64,000 nucleotides of DNA, from contig JBCCWO010000006.1 of the NCBI GenBank assembly GCA_039193455.1, positions 107,287-171,286 on the forward strand. Direction: 5' to 3'. Position 1 is the stretch's first letter. Every line of letters starts with the position of its first letter. Positions 7,886-16,336 of the stretch are shown in pieces. Both the position numbers and the translations under genes were made by a program. The notes below the pieces were generated by a model, which worked only from the letters and a program-made list of their open reading frames with translations, was not told where the DNA came from and did no database searches. The stretch is from JBCBGF01 sp039193455 (GTDB lineage Bacteria > Pseudomonadota > Alphaproteobacteria > Rhodobacterales > Rhodobacteraceae).

Positions 7886-8887
7886 ATGAAAGTCGCGCTT
7901 TTTGGCGCCGGTCGGATCGGAAAGGTCCACGCGGCGTCTATCCGGATGGACCCCAGATCCGAACTGGTTTCTGTGACCGATGTCATGACAGAAGCTGCCG
8001 AAGCATTGGCCGAGGAACACCACATTGCTGTTGGCAGCGCGGACGACATCTTCGCCGACCCAACGATTGACGCCATTCTCATTGCCTCTTCGACGAACAC
8101 CCATGCAGATCTGATCGAGGCGGGCGTAAAGGCAGGCAAGGCGATCTTCTGCGAGAAGCCGATCGACCTGGATCTCGCGCGCGCGCATGCGGTGCGCAAG
8201 ATTGCCAAGGGCCATGACAAACCAGTGATGATGGGCTTCAACCGGCGCTTCGACCCCAGCTTTGCAGCCTTGAAGACAGCGCTGGACGCCGGTGACGTGG
8301 GCCAAGGGCACCTGTTGTCCGTCACATCCTACGATCCAGCGCCGCCCCCGGTGAGCTACATCAAGGTGTCCGGCGGGCTCTATCGCGACATGATGATCCA
8401 CGACTTCGATATCTGCGCCTTCCTGTTCGGCATGCCGAAATCGGTCATGGCGCATGGATCATGCCTGATCGATCCGGATATCGGCGCTGCTGGTGACATC
8501 GACACAGCCGTGGTGGTTCTGACCTACGAAGACGGGCGACTGGCCACGATCCGAAACTCGCGCCGGGCGCCCTATGGATACGATCAACGGGTCGAAGTGC
8601 TGGGATCAAAAGGCGCTTTGGCCGTCGAGAATGAGATTCAGAACAAGGTTGTGAAGGCAACATCCGACGGGGTCGTCTCCGCCAAACCCGTACATTTCTT
8701 TCTCGAACGCTACATGCGCGCCTATGCCATAGAGTGGTCGGCCTTTGTGGACGCATGCGTCGATGGCAAGCCCGTGCCAGCAACGGTTCAGGATGGCGTG
8801 AACGCACTGGCGCTTGCAGAAGCCGCGAACAGATCGCTTGCGACAGGAAGCCCGGTAGAGGTTACCAAAGACCTAACCGGAGGCTGA
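7886..8887 (+). CDS. iolG: Gfo/Idh/MocA-family oxidoreductase, probable inositol 2-dehydrogenase
   Basis: NAD-dependent cytoplasmic dehydrogenase of 333 residues. The dinucleotide motif GAGRIG is at residues 7-12, the conserved EKP at 90-92, and the catalytic region DMMIHDFD ends near 174 with H172 as the likely acid/base. This pattern fits myo- or scyllo-inositol 2-dehydrogenases (IolG type). The start at 7886 has GGGAGGA just upstream; an upstream in-frame GTG or ATG is unlikely because it would span the operator. No iolB, C, D or E homologue is in the window, so another polyol substrate is possible. Confidence 0.78.
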   Translation: MKVALFGAGRIGKVHAASIRMDPRSELVSVTDVMTEAAEALAEEHHIAVGSADDIFADPTIDAILIASSTNTHADLIEAGVKAGKAIFCEKPIDLDLARAHAVRKIAKGHDKPVMMGFNRRFDPSFAALKTALDAGDVGQGHLLSVTSYDPAPPPVSYIKVSGGLYRDMMIHDFDICAFLFGMPKSVMAHGSCLIDPDIGAAGDIDTAVVVLTYEDGRLATIRNSRRAPYGYDQRVEVLGSKGALAVENEIQNKVVKATSDGVVSAKPVHFFLERYMRAYAIEWSAFVDACVDGKPVPATVQDGVNALALAEAANRSLATGSPVEVTKDLTGG

Positions 8888-9020
8888 GCGCCCAAATGCG
8901 CTAACGCCAAGCGCACCCTTCGAAAAAAGCGGCGGCGACGGGTCCATAACGTTTGCTTCCAGGGCTCCCGCTTCTATGTCCCCGGATAACATCAGGACAT
9001 CGAAAAACGAGGGGAAAGCT

Positions 9021-10244
9021 GTGCCCGACAACAGCTTGCGCGGCGGTTGGCGTTCGTCCATCGCGTCCATGCTACGGAACCGAAACTTCGTCGCTTTGCT
9101 TTCGGCAAACACCATTCTCGGCGCCGCGTTTCCCATCCAGCTCATCCTTGGTGGGCTAACTGGGCTTATGCTGGCGCCAAGCCCCGGTCTGGCGACACTT
9201 CCAGCGTCGGTTCAGACCCTTGCGGGGTTGGTCGCCGCAGCCCCGTTCTCATTGCTAATGGGGCGCCTCGGACGGCGCGCCGGGTTTGCAATTGGGGCGC
9301 TTATGACGCTGTTTGGCGCCCTGGCCGCGACGCAGGCGCTGTATTCGGGGAATTTCGCGCTTCTCTGCCTCGCGCATTTCCTGATGGGCGCGGGGTGGGC
9401 CTCGTTCCAATACTTTCGATTTGCCGCAGGCGAAGTTGTGGATACGTCCCTGCGGCCTGTTGCAATCTCATTGATGCTGACGTCGCTATTGATTGCCGCA
9501 ATCGTGGGGCCGCAACTCTTCATCGGAGCAAAGGACGCTCTCGCCCCGATCCCCTTCGCCGGAGCCTACGCCGCGATCGCAGTGGTTTCGGTGCTCGGGC
9601 TTATCCCTCTCGCAGCCGTCCGAATGCCGGTACCCGCACAGGCTGCAACCGGCACCGGCGGCGCAAGGTTTGCCGTTCTTGCCGCGCTGCGCCGCCGCCC
9701 CGTTAAGCGCGCGGTCGGAATTGCGGCCGCATCGCAGGGCATCATGGTGTTCCTTATGGTGCCGACGCCCATTGCCATGATCGCCTGTGGGTCCAGCGAA
9801 GACACCGCCAGCGATGTGATCCGCTGGCATATCGTGGCAATGTTTGCGCCAAGCTTCTTTACCGGTTTTCTGATCCAACGGTTCGGTGCAAACAGCATTG
9901 CGATGTGCGGTCTTGTATCGATTGTCGCCGCGGCCGGTGCCGCCGCTCTGGGCATCTCGGCACTGCACTTCTACGGCTCTTTGATCATCCTCGGGCTCGG
10001 CTGGAACTTTAGCTTCATCGGCGCCACCACACTACTCGCTGCAGCCGTGTCCGAGGACGAAAAAGCCGCGGTGCAGGGCGCCAACGATACGATCATCGCA
10101 CTTGTGTCCACAGTCTGCGCCTTTGCCGCGGGGTTTGTCTTCTCGGGTCTGGGATGGGCGGTCCTTGCGACACTCTCAGGTGGGATCGTGCTGCTGGTTC
10201 TCGCCGCCCTGGCCTTTGATCGTGGCCCAGTGGCGGAGGCCTAG
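9021..10244 (+). CDS. Major facilitator superfamily permease
   Basis: Inner-membrane transporter of about 407 residues with some twelve hydrophobic helices split by a basic cytoplasmic loop near the middle (around residues 205-225). The MFS loop-2/3 signature appears as LMGRLGRRAGFAIG. I prefer a GTG start at 9021, preceded by GAGGGG at 9009-9014; an ATG at 8976 gives 15 more residues without a good ribosome-binding site. It is 133 bases after the dehydrogenase and could be co-transcribed. Substrate unknown. Confidence 0.75.
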   Translation: MPDNSLRGGWRSSIASMLRNRNFVALLSANTILGAAFPIQLILGGLTGLMLAPSPGLATLPASVQTLAGLVAAAPFSLLMGRLGRRAGFAIGALMTLFGALAATQALYSGNFALLCLAHFLMGAGWASFQYFRFAAGEVVDTSLRPVAISLMLTSLLIAAIVGPQLFIGAKDALAPIPFAGAYAAIAVVSVLGLIPLAAVRMPVPAQAATGTGGARFAVLAALRRRPVKRAVGIAAASQGIMVFLMVPTPIAMIACGSSEDTASDVIRWHIVAMFAPSFFTGFLIQRFGANSIAMCGLVSIVAAAGAAALGISALHFYGSLIILGLGWNFSFIGATTLLAAAVSEDEKAAVQGANDTIIALVSTVCAFAAGFVFSGLGWAVLATLSGGIVLLVLAALAFDRGPVAEA

Positions 10245-10298
10245 GCAACGATCAATGCGCAACCCGCTTTGCGCCAATTGGATACGACCACGACCGGA

Positions 10299-12179
10299 TC
10301 AGAAGACGACATTCATCATTACAAGAGACACTACCAGGAACAGAACGGTCATCACACCACCACTCTTCATGAAGTCGGTCACCCGATATCCCGCGGGCCC
10401 CATGATCAGCGCATTGACCTGATGGGTTGGGATAAGAAATGAATTCGAGGTGGAAATCGCCACAGTCAGGGCAAATATCGCGGGGTCACCACCCGCCGCT
10501 AAGGCGATGGAGACGGCGAGCGGAACAAGCAGAACGGTGGCACCGACGTTCGACATCACCAGTGTAAAGACGGTCGCAAGAACGGCAACGCCCGCTTGCA
10601 ACCCCCAGATGGGCCATCCGTTCAGCAGGGTCAGGATCTGCTCGGCGATCCAGGCCGCCGTGCCGGTGTTTTGGACAGCCTGCCCCAGCGGAATGAGGCT
10701 TGCGAGAAGAAAGACGGTTTGCCAGCTGACGGCCTCATAGGCCTCGTCAATGCGAAGGACGTTCGTCGCAATCATTCCGCCAGCGCCCACCAGCAAGGCG
10801 AGCGACAGTCTGAGATCCGAAAAAAGGATAAGTCCCACCGAGAGGACAAAGAAGACCAACGCCCAGATCACCTTGTTCGGGCGCAGCTCTTCCATCGGGA
10901 AGTCGCTGGTCACGACAACGAAATCACGATCCTTGGTCAGCCGCGCAAGACCGGTCCAGGTGGTGAAGGCGACAAGCGTATCCCCCGCGCGAAAGGGCTC
11001 CTGACCGATGTTGGTGGCCTTGTGTTCGTCGGTCTCCACCAAGCTCAGCGTTTCGCCGCCGCGGTGGATCGCCAGGAGGCCCAAGCCGTAGGTCTTGCGC
11101 ATCACGACGTCGCGGGCCGTCTTGCCGATCAGGTTGCTGTCGGGGGGGATAACAATCTCGGCCACGCCGGACACGGTCGGGGCATACGCTTCGGCAAAGA
11201 TGTCGAGCTCTGGCAGAACCTCCAGCCCATAGTCATTCGCAATCTGCTGGATCACCTTGCGGCGCCCGAGGATCGCCAACCGGCACGGATCCTCCACCTG
11301 CGTCGACAGAACGGGCGTAAACCACCTCTGCCCCCGGTGATAGGACCCTATGATGTAGAGATTGTGCGCCAGCATGATGTCCGAAAACGTCTGCCCCCGC
11401 AGAATGGAGCCTTCCGGGACAACGACTTCGACCAGATCCGATTTGAGCCCATAGATCTTTTTGAGGTAATCGCGCACGGACTGGCGGCTGCTGATGTCCT
11501 CTTTCGTCCCGCGGTTGGGGAGCACCCAACGCCCGAGAAGAACAAAGTAGAGTATGCCTGTTGCCAGCAAGCACGCCCCCACTGGCGTGACCGAGAACAG
11601 CGAGAACGTCGTCATCTGTTGATCGCTTGGCAGCGTGGTGTTCGCCGTCTGGATCAGGTCGTTGAGCAGGATAAGGGGCGAGGATCCGACCATCGTGATG
11701 GTGCCGCCCAGGATCGCGCAAAACCCCATGGGCATCAGCATGCGGCTCAGCGGCAAACCCGTTCGCACAGAGATGCGGCTGACCACGGGGAGAAAGAGCG
11801 CGGCGGCGCCCACATTCTGCATAAAGCTCGAGATGACGCCGACGGTGCCGGAGATGATTGGCACGATTCGAACCTCGGTTTTGCCGCCATACTTCAGGAT
11901 TGCCGCCGCGACCTTGCTCATCAGACCCGTCCTGTCGAGCCCCGCCCCGATGATCATCACCGCAATGATTGAGATGACGGCGTTCGATGCGAACCCTTCG
12001 AACAGGCGATTGGGATCGGCGAGTTTTTCAAGACCCGGAAATTGCGACAGGATCCCAAGCGAGACCATCACGAGAATGGCCGTGAAATCGATTCTGAAAA
12101 ACTCGGTGACAAAAAGCAGTACGGTCGCTGCAAGGATGGCCAGAACGACCATCATGTCAAAAGTCAGCTCAATCGGCAT
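10299..12179 (-). CDS. SLC13/DASS-family permease with central TrkA-C domains
   Basis: Large inner-membrane transporter of 626 residues: hydrophobic halves (about 1-205 and 410-626) flank a soluble insert of about 200 residues containing two RCK/TrkA-C-like modules, one with GSILRGQTFSDIMLA and one with DSNLIGKTARDVVMR. This architecture is usual for bacterial SLC13 (sulfate, citrate or dicarboxylate) permeases of marine bacteria. The second half has the SNVGATVLLVPLA and TSNSFLIPTHQVNALI segments of the transport core. It converges with the MFS gene across a 54-base gap. Substrate (sulfate, dicarboxylate or another anion) cannot be decided. Confidence 0.82.
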   Translation of the reverse strand: MPIELTFDMMVVLAILAATVLLFVTEFFRIDFTAILVMVSLGILSQFPGLEKLADPNRLFEGFASNAVISIIAVMIIGAGLDRTGLMSKVAAAILKYGGKTEVRIVPIISGTVGVISSFMQNVGAAALFLPVVSRISVRTGLPLSRMLMPMGFCAILGGTITMVGSSPLILLNDLIQTANTTLPSDQQMTTFSLFSVTPVGACLLATGILYFVLLGRWVLPNRGTKEDISSRQSVRDYLKKIYGLKSDLVEVVVPEGSILRGQTFSDIMLAHNLYIIGSYHRGQRWFTPVLSTQVEDPCRLAILGRRKVIQQIANDYGLEVLPELDIFAEAYAPTVSGVAEIVIPPDSNLIGKTARDVVMRKTYGLGLLAIHRGGETLSLVETDEHKATNIGQEPFRAGDTLVAFTTWTGLARLTKDRDFVVVTSDFPMEELRPNKVIWALVFFVLSVGLILFSDLRLSLALLVGAGGMIATNVLRIDEAYEAVSWQTVFLLASLIPLGQAVQNTGTAAWIAEQILTLLNGWPIWGLQAGVAVLATVFTLVMSNVGATVLLVPLAVSIALAAGGDPAIFALTVAISTSNSFLIPTHQVNALIMGPAGYRVTDFMKSGGVMTVLFLVVSLVMMNVVF

Positions 12180-12555
12180 GCGCCCCCCCTTGGCACCCAG
12201 CCTATACCGAGGGCGCCCGACGCGCGAGCCCGGGAGTCTTGTTATCGCTAGGCGCCGTCCAACTCTTTGGTCGGCAGGAGGAAATCCTTCAAGGTAGGAG
12301 CATTGGTTGTCTGATCGGCAAACCTAATGTGACTGGTGATTCAGCAGCTACATTGCATTACCGGGCGCGCCGCCATTGGTTTGGATGCTGCGGTCGGGGC
12401 TCGAGTTGCCGACGCCCGCCCCGCTGCTCAATTTCAACGGCGGCACACTCCCGGATTGCGAACAAAACGGACGATTCTTGTGCCGCAGTTGTATCTCAGG
12501 CGCGACAGTAGTGAGACGTGCCGCTCTCCGTCGCAAAAAATCACACTCTCCCCCG
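12180..12555. other. Non-coding gap between SLC13 gene and SIR2-like gene
   Basis: 376 bases with no ORF that I can match to a family. It must hold the promoter of the SLC13 gene at its left end and the 3' end of the nif-remnant operon at its right. I see no clear terminator, transfer RNA or repeat. Confidence 0.5.
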
Positions 12556-13389
12556 CTAGCCCTCCGGCACGGTGAGCAAGTCCGCAACAGCCGCGGTGGG
12601 AAGATCCAGGCGTTCTATCGCAAGCTCGTCAAGGAACTTAGACTCCATGCGCGTGATGGGATCTTGGAGCAACGCGATATGGCCAGACGCGGACCTTTTC
12701 GCGATCTGGCGCGCGAAGGTGCGAAGCATTTGATCGTCAAACCTGCAGCCGATGAAGAGCAACGGCTTTCCTGTGCGCCGCGCCTGCACCTCATCTGGGA
12801 TCGGGCGTTGAATGTCGATCTCGGTGAGCACCTCGACATAGTCGCTGTCAGACATGAGGTATGATGACCCTGCTTTGCCCCGGCCGTGGGGCTTGTAAAC
12901 AAGCGTTTTCCAGCTGGGGTCGACGCCGTCGACCTCATCCCCGTCGGCGGCGTAGGCGCGCGTGAAAATGTCGATCCATTCGCCGTTGCGGCTGACGCCT
13001 TGCACGAGGCCCCACTCCTTCGTCGCCCGTCCGATCGCGCGCAATAGTCCGTCATCATACCAGCTGTCTACGATCATTGGCGGACGGGCGCGGGCCAGCC
13101 AATCGTGGATCGGGTTCGGACCGGTGGGACCGTTCTCGAAGGCTTTGTTTACAATGGCGTCAAGCGTTGCGCGAAACTTGCGGCTTTCGACGTATTGCGC
13201 AACGGCCCACAGGTTTCCAGAGGCACGCCGTGGCGCGCGCACCTCGGCTTCGATCAGCGCGCAGAGGGCTTCGGGCGTCGTTGGGGCATCGCCACCGGAC
13301 AGGGCCGCGACGCCGGGGCCCAGATAGGGAATGCGGGTGCCTGCAGCGACCTCGTTCATGGCGTGTTCAAGCTGGTCAAGCGCGGTCAT
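12556..13389 (-). CDS. SIR2-like domain protein of the nif accessory operon
   Basis: Soluble protein of 277 residues with a SIR2_2-like nucleotide-binding fold: the N-terminal TRIPYLGPG (residues 18-26) resembles the NAD-binding loop of SIR2-like proteins. The ATG at 13389 has GGAGGA upstream and overlaps the nifT termination region, so it belongs to the nif operon. I recall SIR2-like genes beside nifB/nifZ/nifT in other diazotrophs, but their role is not established. A defence-type NADase is an alternative reading of the fold; the operon position argues against it. The gene appears intact although the nif genes upstream are damaged. Confidence 0.65.
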   Translation of the reverse strand: MTALDQLEHAMNEVAAGTRIPYLGPGVAALSGGDAPTTPEALCALIEAEVRAPRRASGNLWAVAQYVESRKFRATLDAIVNKAFENGPTGPNPIHDWLARARPPMIVDSWYDDGLLRAIGRATKEWGLVQGVSRNGEWIDIFTRAYAADGDEVDGVDPSWKTLVYKPHGRGKAGSSYLMSDSDYVEVLTEIDIQRPIPDEVQARRTGKPLLFIGCRFDDQMLRTFARQIAKRSASGHIALLQDPITRMESKFLDELAIERLDLPTAAVADLLTVPEG

Positions 13390-13390
13390 G

Positions 13391-13609
13391 TCAGTCCTCC
13401 TCCGCTGTCGCGATGCGGCGGGCATCGACCGTTATGGGCAGGCGCGGGGCTTCGTCGAAGCTGGGCATGTCAAAGACCTAACCATTGGAAAGCCTGGCCC
13501 AGCCACCCCAAAGCGTCGGGGTTTCTTGCTCGACGATCATTTCCTCGAGGTCTTTCTTGGGCACATAGGCCTCAAGCCCCTTGGGCGTTTCGCGGATCAT
13601 GACCTTCAT
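13391..13609 (-). pseudogene. nifT: nifT (fixU) interrupted by an in-frame TAG
   Basis: Read from ATG 13609, the frame starts MKVMIRETPKGLEAYVPKKD and continues to LWGGWARLSNG, then meets TAG at 13478-13480 (codon 44). After that codon the same frame goes on with VFDMPSFDEAPRLPITVDARR and ends in TGA at 13391-13393. With the TAG counted, the total is 72 codons, the usual NifT length, and family members have Trp (TGG) where the TAG stands (NGW). A single G-to-A change explains it. The start overlaps the nifZ stop (ATGA). NifT is a small non-essential nitrogenase accessory protein; here only 43 residues would be made unless the base is a sequencing error. Confidence 0.8.
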
Positions 13610-13950
13610 GGCGCGGCCTCCTGTGGTTGGCGGGTGACGATATGGGATTGCAGGACCGTGCCGGAGCCATCCGTGCTGCGGGGTACGGCAACGGAAAGCT
13701 CAAGCTCGCGCTCGCGCATTCCGACGATGCTGTCGCGGCCCTCGAAATCGACGGCGTAGATGTAGAATTGCTGTAAAAAGACCCCGATGTCGCGGACATA
13801 CCCGACATCGCCCTTCTTCACGACGGTCTCGCCGATCTCTTTGCCGGCCATGGTGCCGTCGTTCTTGATGTTCTTCTTCGAGATGACCTTATCGCCGGGC
13901 TCATAGGCCGGGTCGCGGTACACCTCGATCTCGCGGTCGTCTGTGGACAT
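13606..13950 (-). CDS. nifZ: Nitrogenase accessory protein NifZ
   Basis: Small cytoplasmic protein of 114 residues involved, by family, in maturing the P-cluster of the MoFe protein. The NifZ core is plain: YEPGDKVISKKNIKNDGT, then KKGDVGYVRDIGVFLQQFY and VDFEGR...VGMRERELE. The ATG at 13950 is four bases past the LRV gene stop, with GGAGG upstream, and its stop overlaps the start of nifT. The gene looks intact, but no nifHDK or nifEN genes are in the window and the nifB upstream is damaged, so it may now be without function. Confidence 0.88.
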   Translation of the reverse strand: MSTDDREIEVYRDPAYEPGDKVISKKNIKNDGTMAGKEIGETVVKKGDVGYVRDIGVFLQQFYIYAVDFEGRDSIVGMRERELELSVAVPRSTDGSGTVLQSHIVTRQPQEAAP

Positions 13951-13954
13951 GGGG

Positions 13955-14698
13955 TCAAGCCTCCTTTTCAAGCTCTGCGAGCCGCGAGGCGGCGGTTTCG
14001 CGGATGATGTCTTCGGGGTCGTCGAGCAGTTGGGCCAGATCCTCGGGCGCGCCGGTTTCGGCCACCACGTGGCGCACCCGCATGTCGTCGTCCGCTGCAA
14101 AAAGCGATGGCCGACGCTGGGCGGCCTCGCGTCGGACAAGAGGGTCGGGATCGGCCCAGAACCTGTCGAGCCATGCGGTGCCGAGACGGCGGGCGACGAT
14201 GCGGCGGATCTCGGGGTCTGCGTCCGGGATCATCACGGGCAGCAGGCCTGGTTCCGCCCGGCGCGCCACAATGGAACGGACGTAGCTGTCTTCGTCCTCG
14301 GTCATTGCGATCAACCCATCGGCGGGGAGCCTGTAGGCCACGGCAATGCGGACGCGCCGGTCGGGATCCTTGATCTTGCGTTCCGCATGGGCGCCCGGCA
14401 GCCGCAGGATCGCCATCGCGCGCACGCCCGCATCCTCATCGTTGAGCAGCCGTGGCAGGCGAAAGACTGAGGCGACGCGGGCCGCGTTTGCGCGGGTTTC
14501 GAAATAGGGGTGCGTCAGGCACTCATCAGCCAAATCCCTGTTCAGCACAAAAAACCGTTCGATCCGTTTGGCATAGCGGTCATGAGCGCAGGACCACCCC
14601 AAGCCGCAGCGCCCCGGCCCAAGCCGCGCCTGAAACGCGCAGCCTGCGCAGTCCAGCACTGCGCCTTGCCAATCGACCGGGGCGGGGCCTTCTGGCAT
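13955..14698 (-). CDS. 4Fe-4S leucine-rich-repeat-variant (LRV) protein
   Basis: Protein of 247 residues. The N-terminal cluster-binding region has four cysteines (C17, C20, C31, C37), followed by about eight 24-residue helical repeats with DPD/NDEDAGVRAMAILRLP-type sequence. This is the architecture of the LRV 4Fe-4S protein known from Azotobacter near nifB; its role in nitrogen fixation is not settled. The start at 14698 lies four bases after the ferredoxin stop and its stop is four bases before nifZ, so it is translated within the nif operon. Longer upstream extensions in this frame merely run through the ferredoxin gene. Confidence 0.8.
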   Translation of the reverse strand: MPEGPAPVDWQGAVLDCAGCAFQARLGPGRCGLGWSCAHDRYAKRIERFFVLNRDLADECLTHPYFETRANAARVASVFRLPRLLNDEDAGVRAMAILRLPGAHAERKIKDPDRRVRIAVAYRLPADGLIAMTEDEDSYVRSIVARRAEPGLLPVMIPDADPEIRRIVARRLGTAWLDRFWADPDPLVRREAAQRRPSLFAADDDMRVRHVVAETGAPEDLAQLLDDPEDIIRETAASRLAELEKEA

Positions 14699-14702
14699 TG
14701 CG

Positions 14703-14903
14703 TCAGGCCGGCATCGGGATGCAGGTTTCCGGGACGGGGCAGACCTCGGCACATTGCGGAAGCTCGTAATGCCCTTTGCATTCGGTGCAGAGGTCGGGCG
14801 CGATGATGAATGTCTCGTTCTCGAAACTGATCGCCGCATTGGGACACTCGAACTCACACGCGCCGCAGACGGTGCAGTTTTCGTCGACAATCTGAAAGGA
14901 CAT
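14703..14903 (-). CDS. fdxN: 2[4Fe-4S] ferredoxin of nif type (FdxN-like)
   Basis: Electron-transfer protein of 66 residues with two cluster motifs: C10-x2-C13-x2-C16-x3-C20-P and C39-x2-C42-x8-C51-x3-C55-P. The long spacer in the second motif is typical of nif-associated ferredoxins encoded beside nifB, which supply electrons in cofactor synthesis or to nitrogenase. The ATG at 14903 gives a start MSFQIVDEN. It lies 73 bases downstream of the chimeric nifB and upstream of the LRV gene. It looks intact. The symbol follows operon position rather than a unique sequence signature. Confidence 0.82.
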   Translation of the reverse strand: MSFQIVDENCTVCGACEFECPNAAISFENETFIIAPDLCTECKGHYELPQCAEVCPVPETCIPMPA

Positions 14904-14976
14904 GGGCAGTTCCTCGTCTGGTAAGCATGCGCGCGCACAGGGTTTCCCGGTGAGAGAGTGCGCATCGCGGGTGCCG

Positions 14977-16332
14977 TTACGCGGTTTCGGCTTCCACTGC
15001 CGGAAGACCCTTGCGATCGCGGTAAATGGCGGAAACGGCGGTTTCGATGTAATCGTAGGCGTAGTCCTGGATTGCCGTGATACCCGCCGCTTCAAGATCC
15101 TCACGCGGGCAGTCGCCGATTTTGGCCACCAGGATCGTATCGATGCCCTCGAGCGTCTTGATCACCAGATCGAGCTTGTCCTCTTCGCCATAGCCGCCGA
15201 CGCAGTAGTTGTCGCACCGACGATGTGTGACGAACCGGACACCGTTGGTATCGACCTCAAAGACCTGAAACTCCGTTGCGTGACCGAAGTGCTGGTTGAT
15301 CCGGCCACCGCCCTTGGTGGCCACGGCGATCAGCATCGCCCCCGCGTCCTTGGCCACCGATGTCTCCGTTTCGGCCTGTGCCTCCGCGGCCGCGGCGCGG
15401 CGGTCTTCGCGTTCCTTGGCGACCCACTCGCGGTAGCTTTCCCGCTTTGACGGATCGTAGGTCACCTCATCGGGCACCAGATCCATCGTGAATTCCTGAC
15501 CGCGATCTTCGCCCAGAAGGCCAACAGCATCGGCGCGGCATTGCCGGCAGTGCTTCATCAAGTTGGCCCCACCGGCACAGGCATCTTGCAGCTTCTTCAA
15601 CTCCGCTGCGGTTGGTCCGCGTTGCCCTTCGAGGCCAAAGACCGTCCCGTGTTCGGGGGCCGAGATCAGGGGCATGATGTTGTGCAAGAACGCACCGCGC
15701 TTCTTCACCTCTTTATTGAACGCCAACAGGTGCTCGTCGTTGATCCCGGGGATCATCACGGAGTTCACCTTAACGAGAATCCCCCGCTCATGGAGCAGGT
15801 CGAGGCTTTCCATCTGGCGCTCATGCAGGATCTGGCTCGCTTCTAACCCGTGGCGGCGTTTGCGTTCGTAGAAGATCCACGGATAGATCTTGGTGCCGAT
15901 TTCCGGCTCGATCATGTTGATGGTGAGCGTCACGTGGTCGATGTTCATATCGAGCAAGTCGTCGACGTGATCCGGCAGCGCGAGGCCGTTGGTCGAGAGG
16001 CAGAGTTTAATGTCAGGAAGCTGTTCCTGCACGAGCTTGAACGTCTCTCGCGTCTTCTTCCAGTCATAGGCGCTGTCGCCCGGACCAGCGATGCCAAGCA
16101 CCGAAAGCTGCGGGATTTCATTGGCCACCGCGATGACCTTCCGCGCAGCTTTCTCGGGCGTCAGGCGTTCAGAGACAACGCCCGGACGGCTTTCATCTGC
16201 CCGCCACCACGCGTAAAAGACGGTCGATGCCAGCAGGATCAGCCAGTTCCGCGCGCCCCTCGACAGCGTGTAGTACGCGGCCAGGAAGACCGGCAGAAAG
16301 CCAAAGACAAACATGGGCGTCGAGAAAACCAT
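14977..16332 (-). CDS. nifB: AlgI N-terminus fused in frame to N-terminally truncated NifB
   Basis: A 451-residue chimera. Residues 1-46 (start MVFSTPMFVFGFLPVF, then RNWLILLASTVFYAWWRAD) are the beginning of alginate O-acetyltransferase AlgI, a membrane protein. From ESRPGVVSERLTPEKAA (residue 47) the frame is NifB: the radical-SAM barrel continues, CRQC is at C262/C265, and the NifX-like FeMo-co-binding domain fills the C-terminus. The CX3CX2C that holds the SAM cluster lies before ESRPG in normal NifB and is absent, so FeMo-co precursor synthesis should be impossible. The junction is near 16195. The start at 16332 is four bases after the algF stop. Longer upstream starts run through algF and are not believed. 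Confidence 0.82.
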   Translation of the reverse strand: MVFSTPMFVFGFLPVFLAAYYTLSRGARNWLILLASTVFYAWWRADESRPGVVSERLTPEKAARKVIAVANEIPQLSVLGIAGPGDSAYDWKKTRETFKLVQEQLPDIKLCLSTNGLALPDHVDDLLDMNIDHVTLTINMIEPEIGTKIYPWIFYERKRRHGLEASQILHERQMESLDLLHERGILVKVNSVMIPGINDEHLLAFNKEVKKRGAFLHNIMPLISAPEHGTVFGLEGQRGPTAAELKKLQDACAGGANLMKHCRQCRADAVGLLGEDRGQEFTMDLVPDEVTYDPSKRESYREWVAKEREDRRAAAAEAQAETETSVAKDAGAMLIAVATKGGGRINQHFGHATEFQVFEVDTNGVRFVTHRRCDNYCVGGYGEEDKLDLVIKTLEGIDTILVAKIGDCPREDLEAAGITAIQDYAYDYIETAVSAIYRDRKGLPAVEAETA

Positions 16333-16336
16333 CGTC

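Noticed and set aside
12348..12587. 79-codon minus-strand open frame after the SIR2-like gene
   Set aside because: It overlaps the end of the SIR2-like gene, has no recognisable domain and no good ribosome-binding site.
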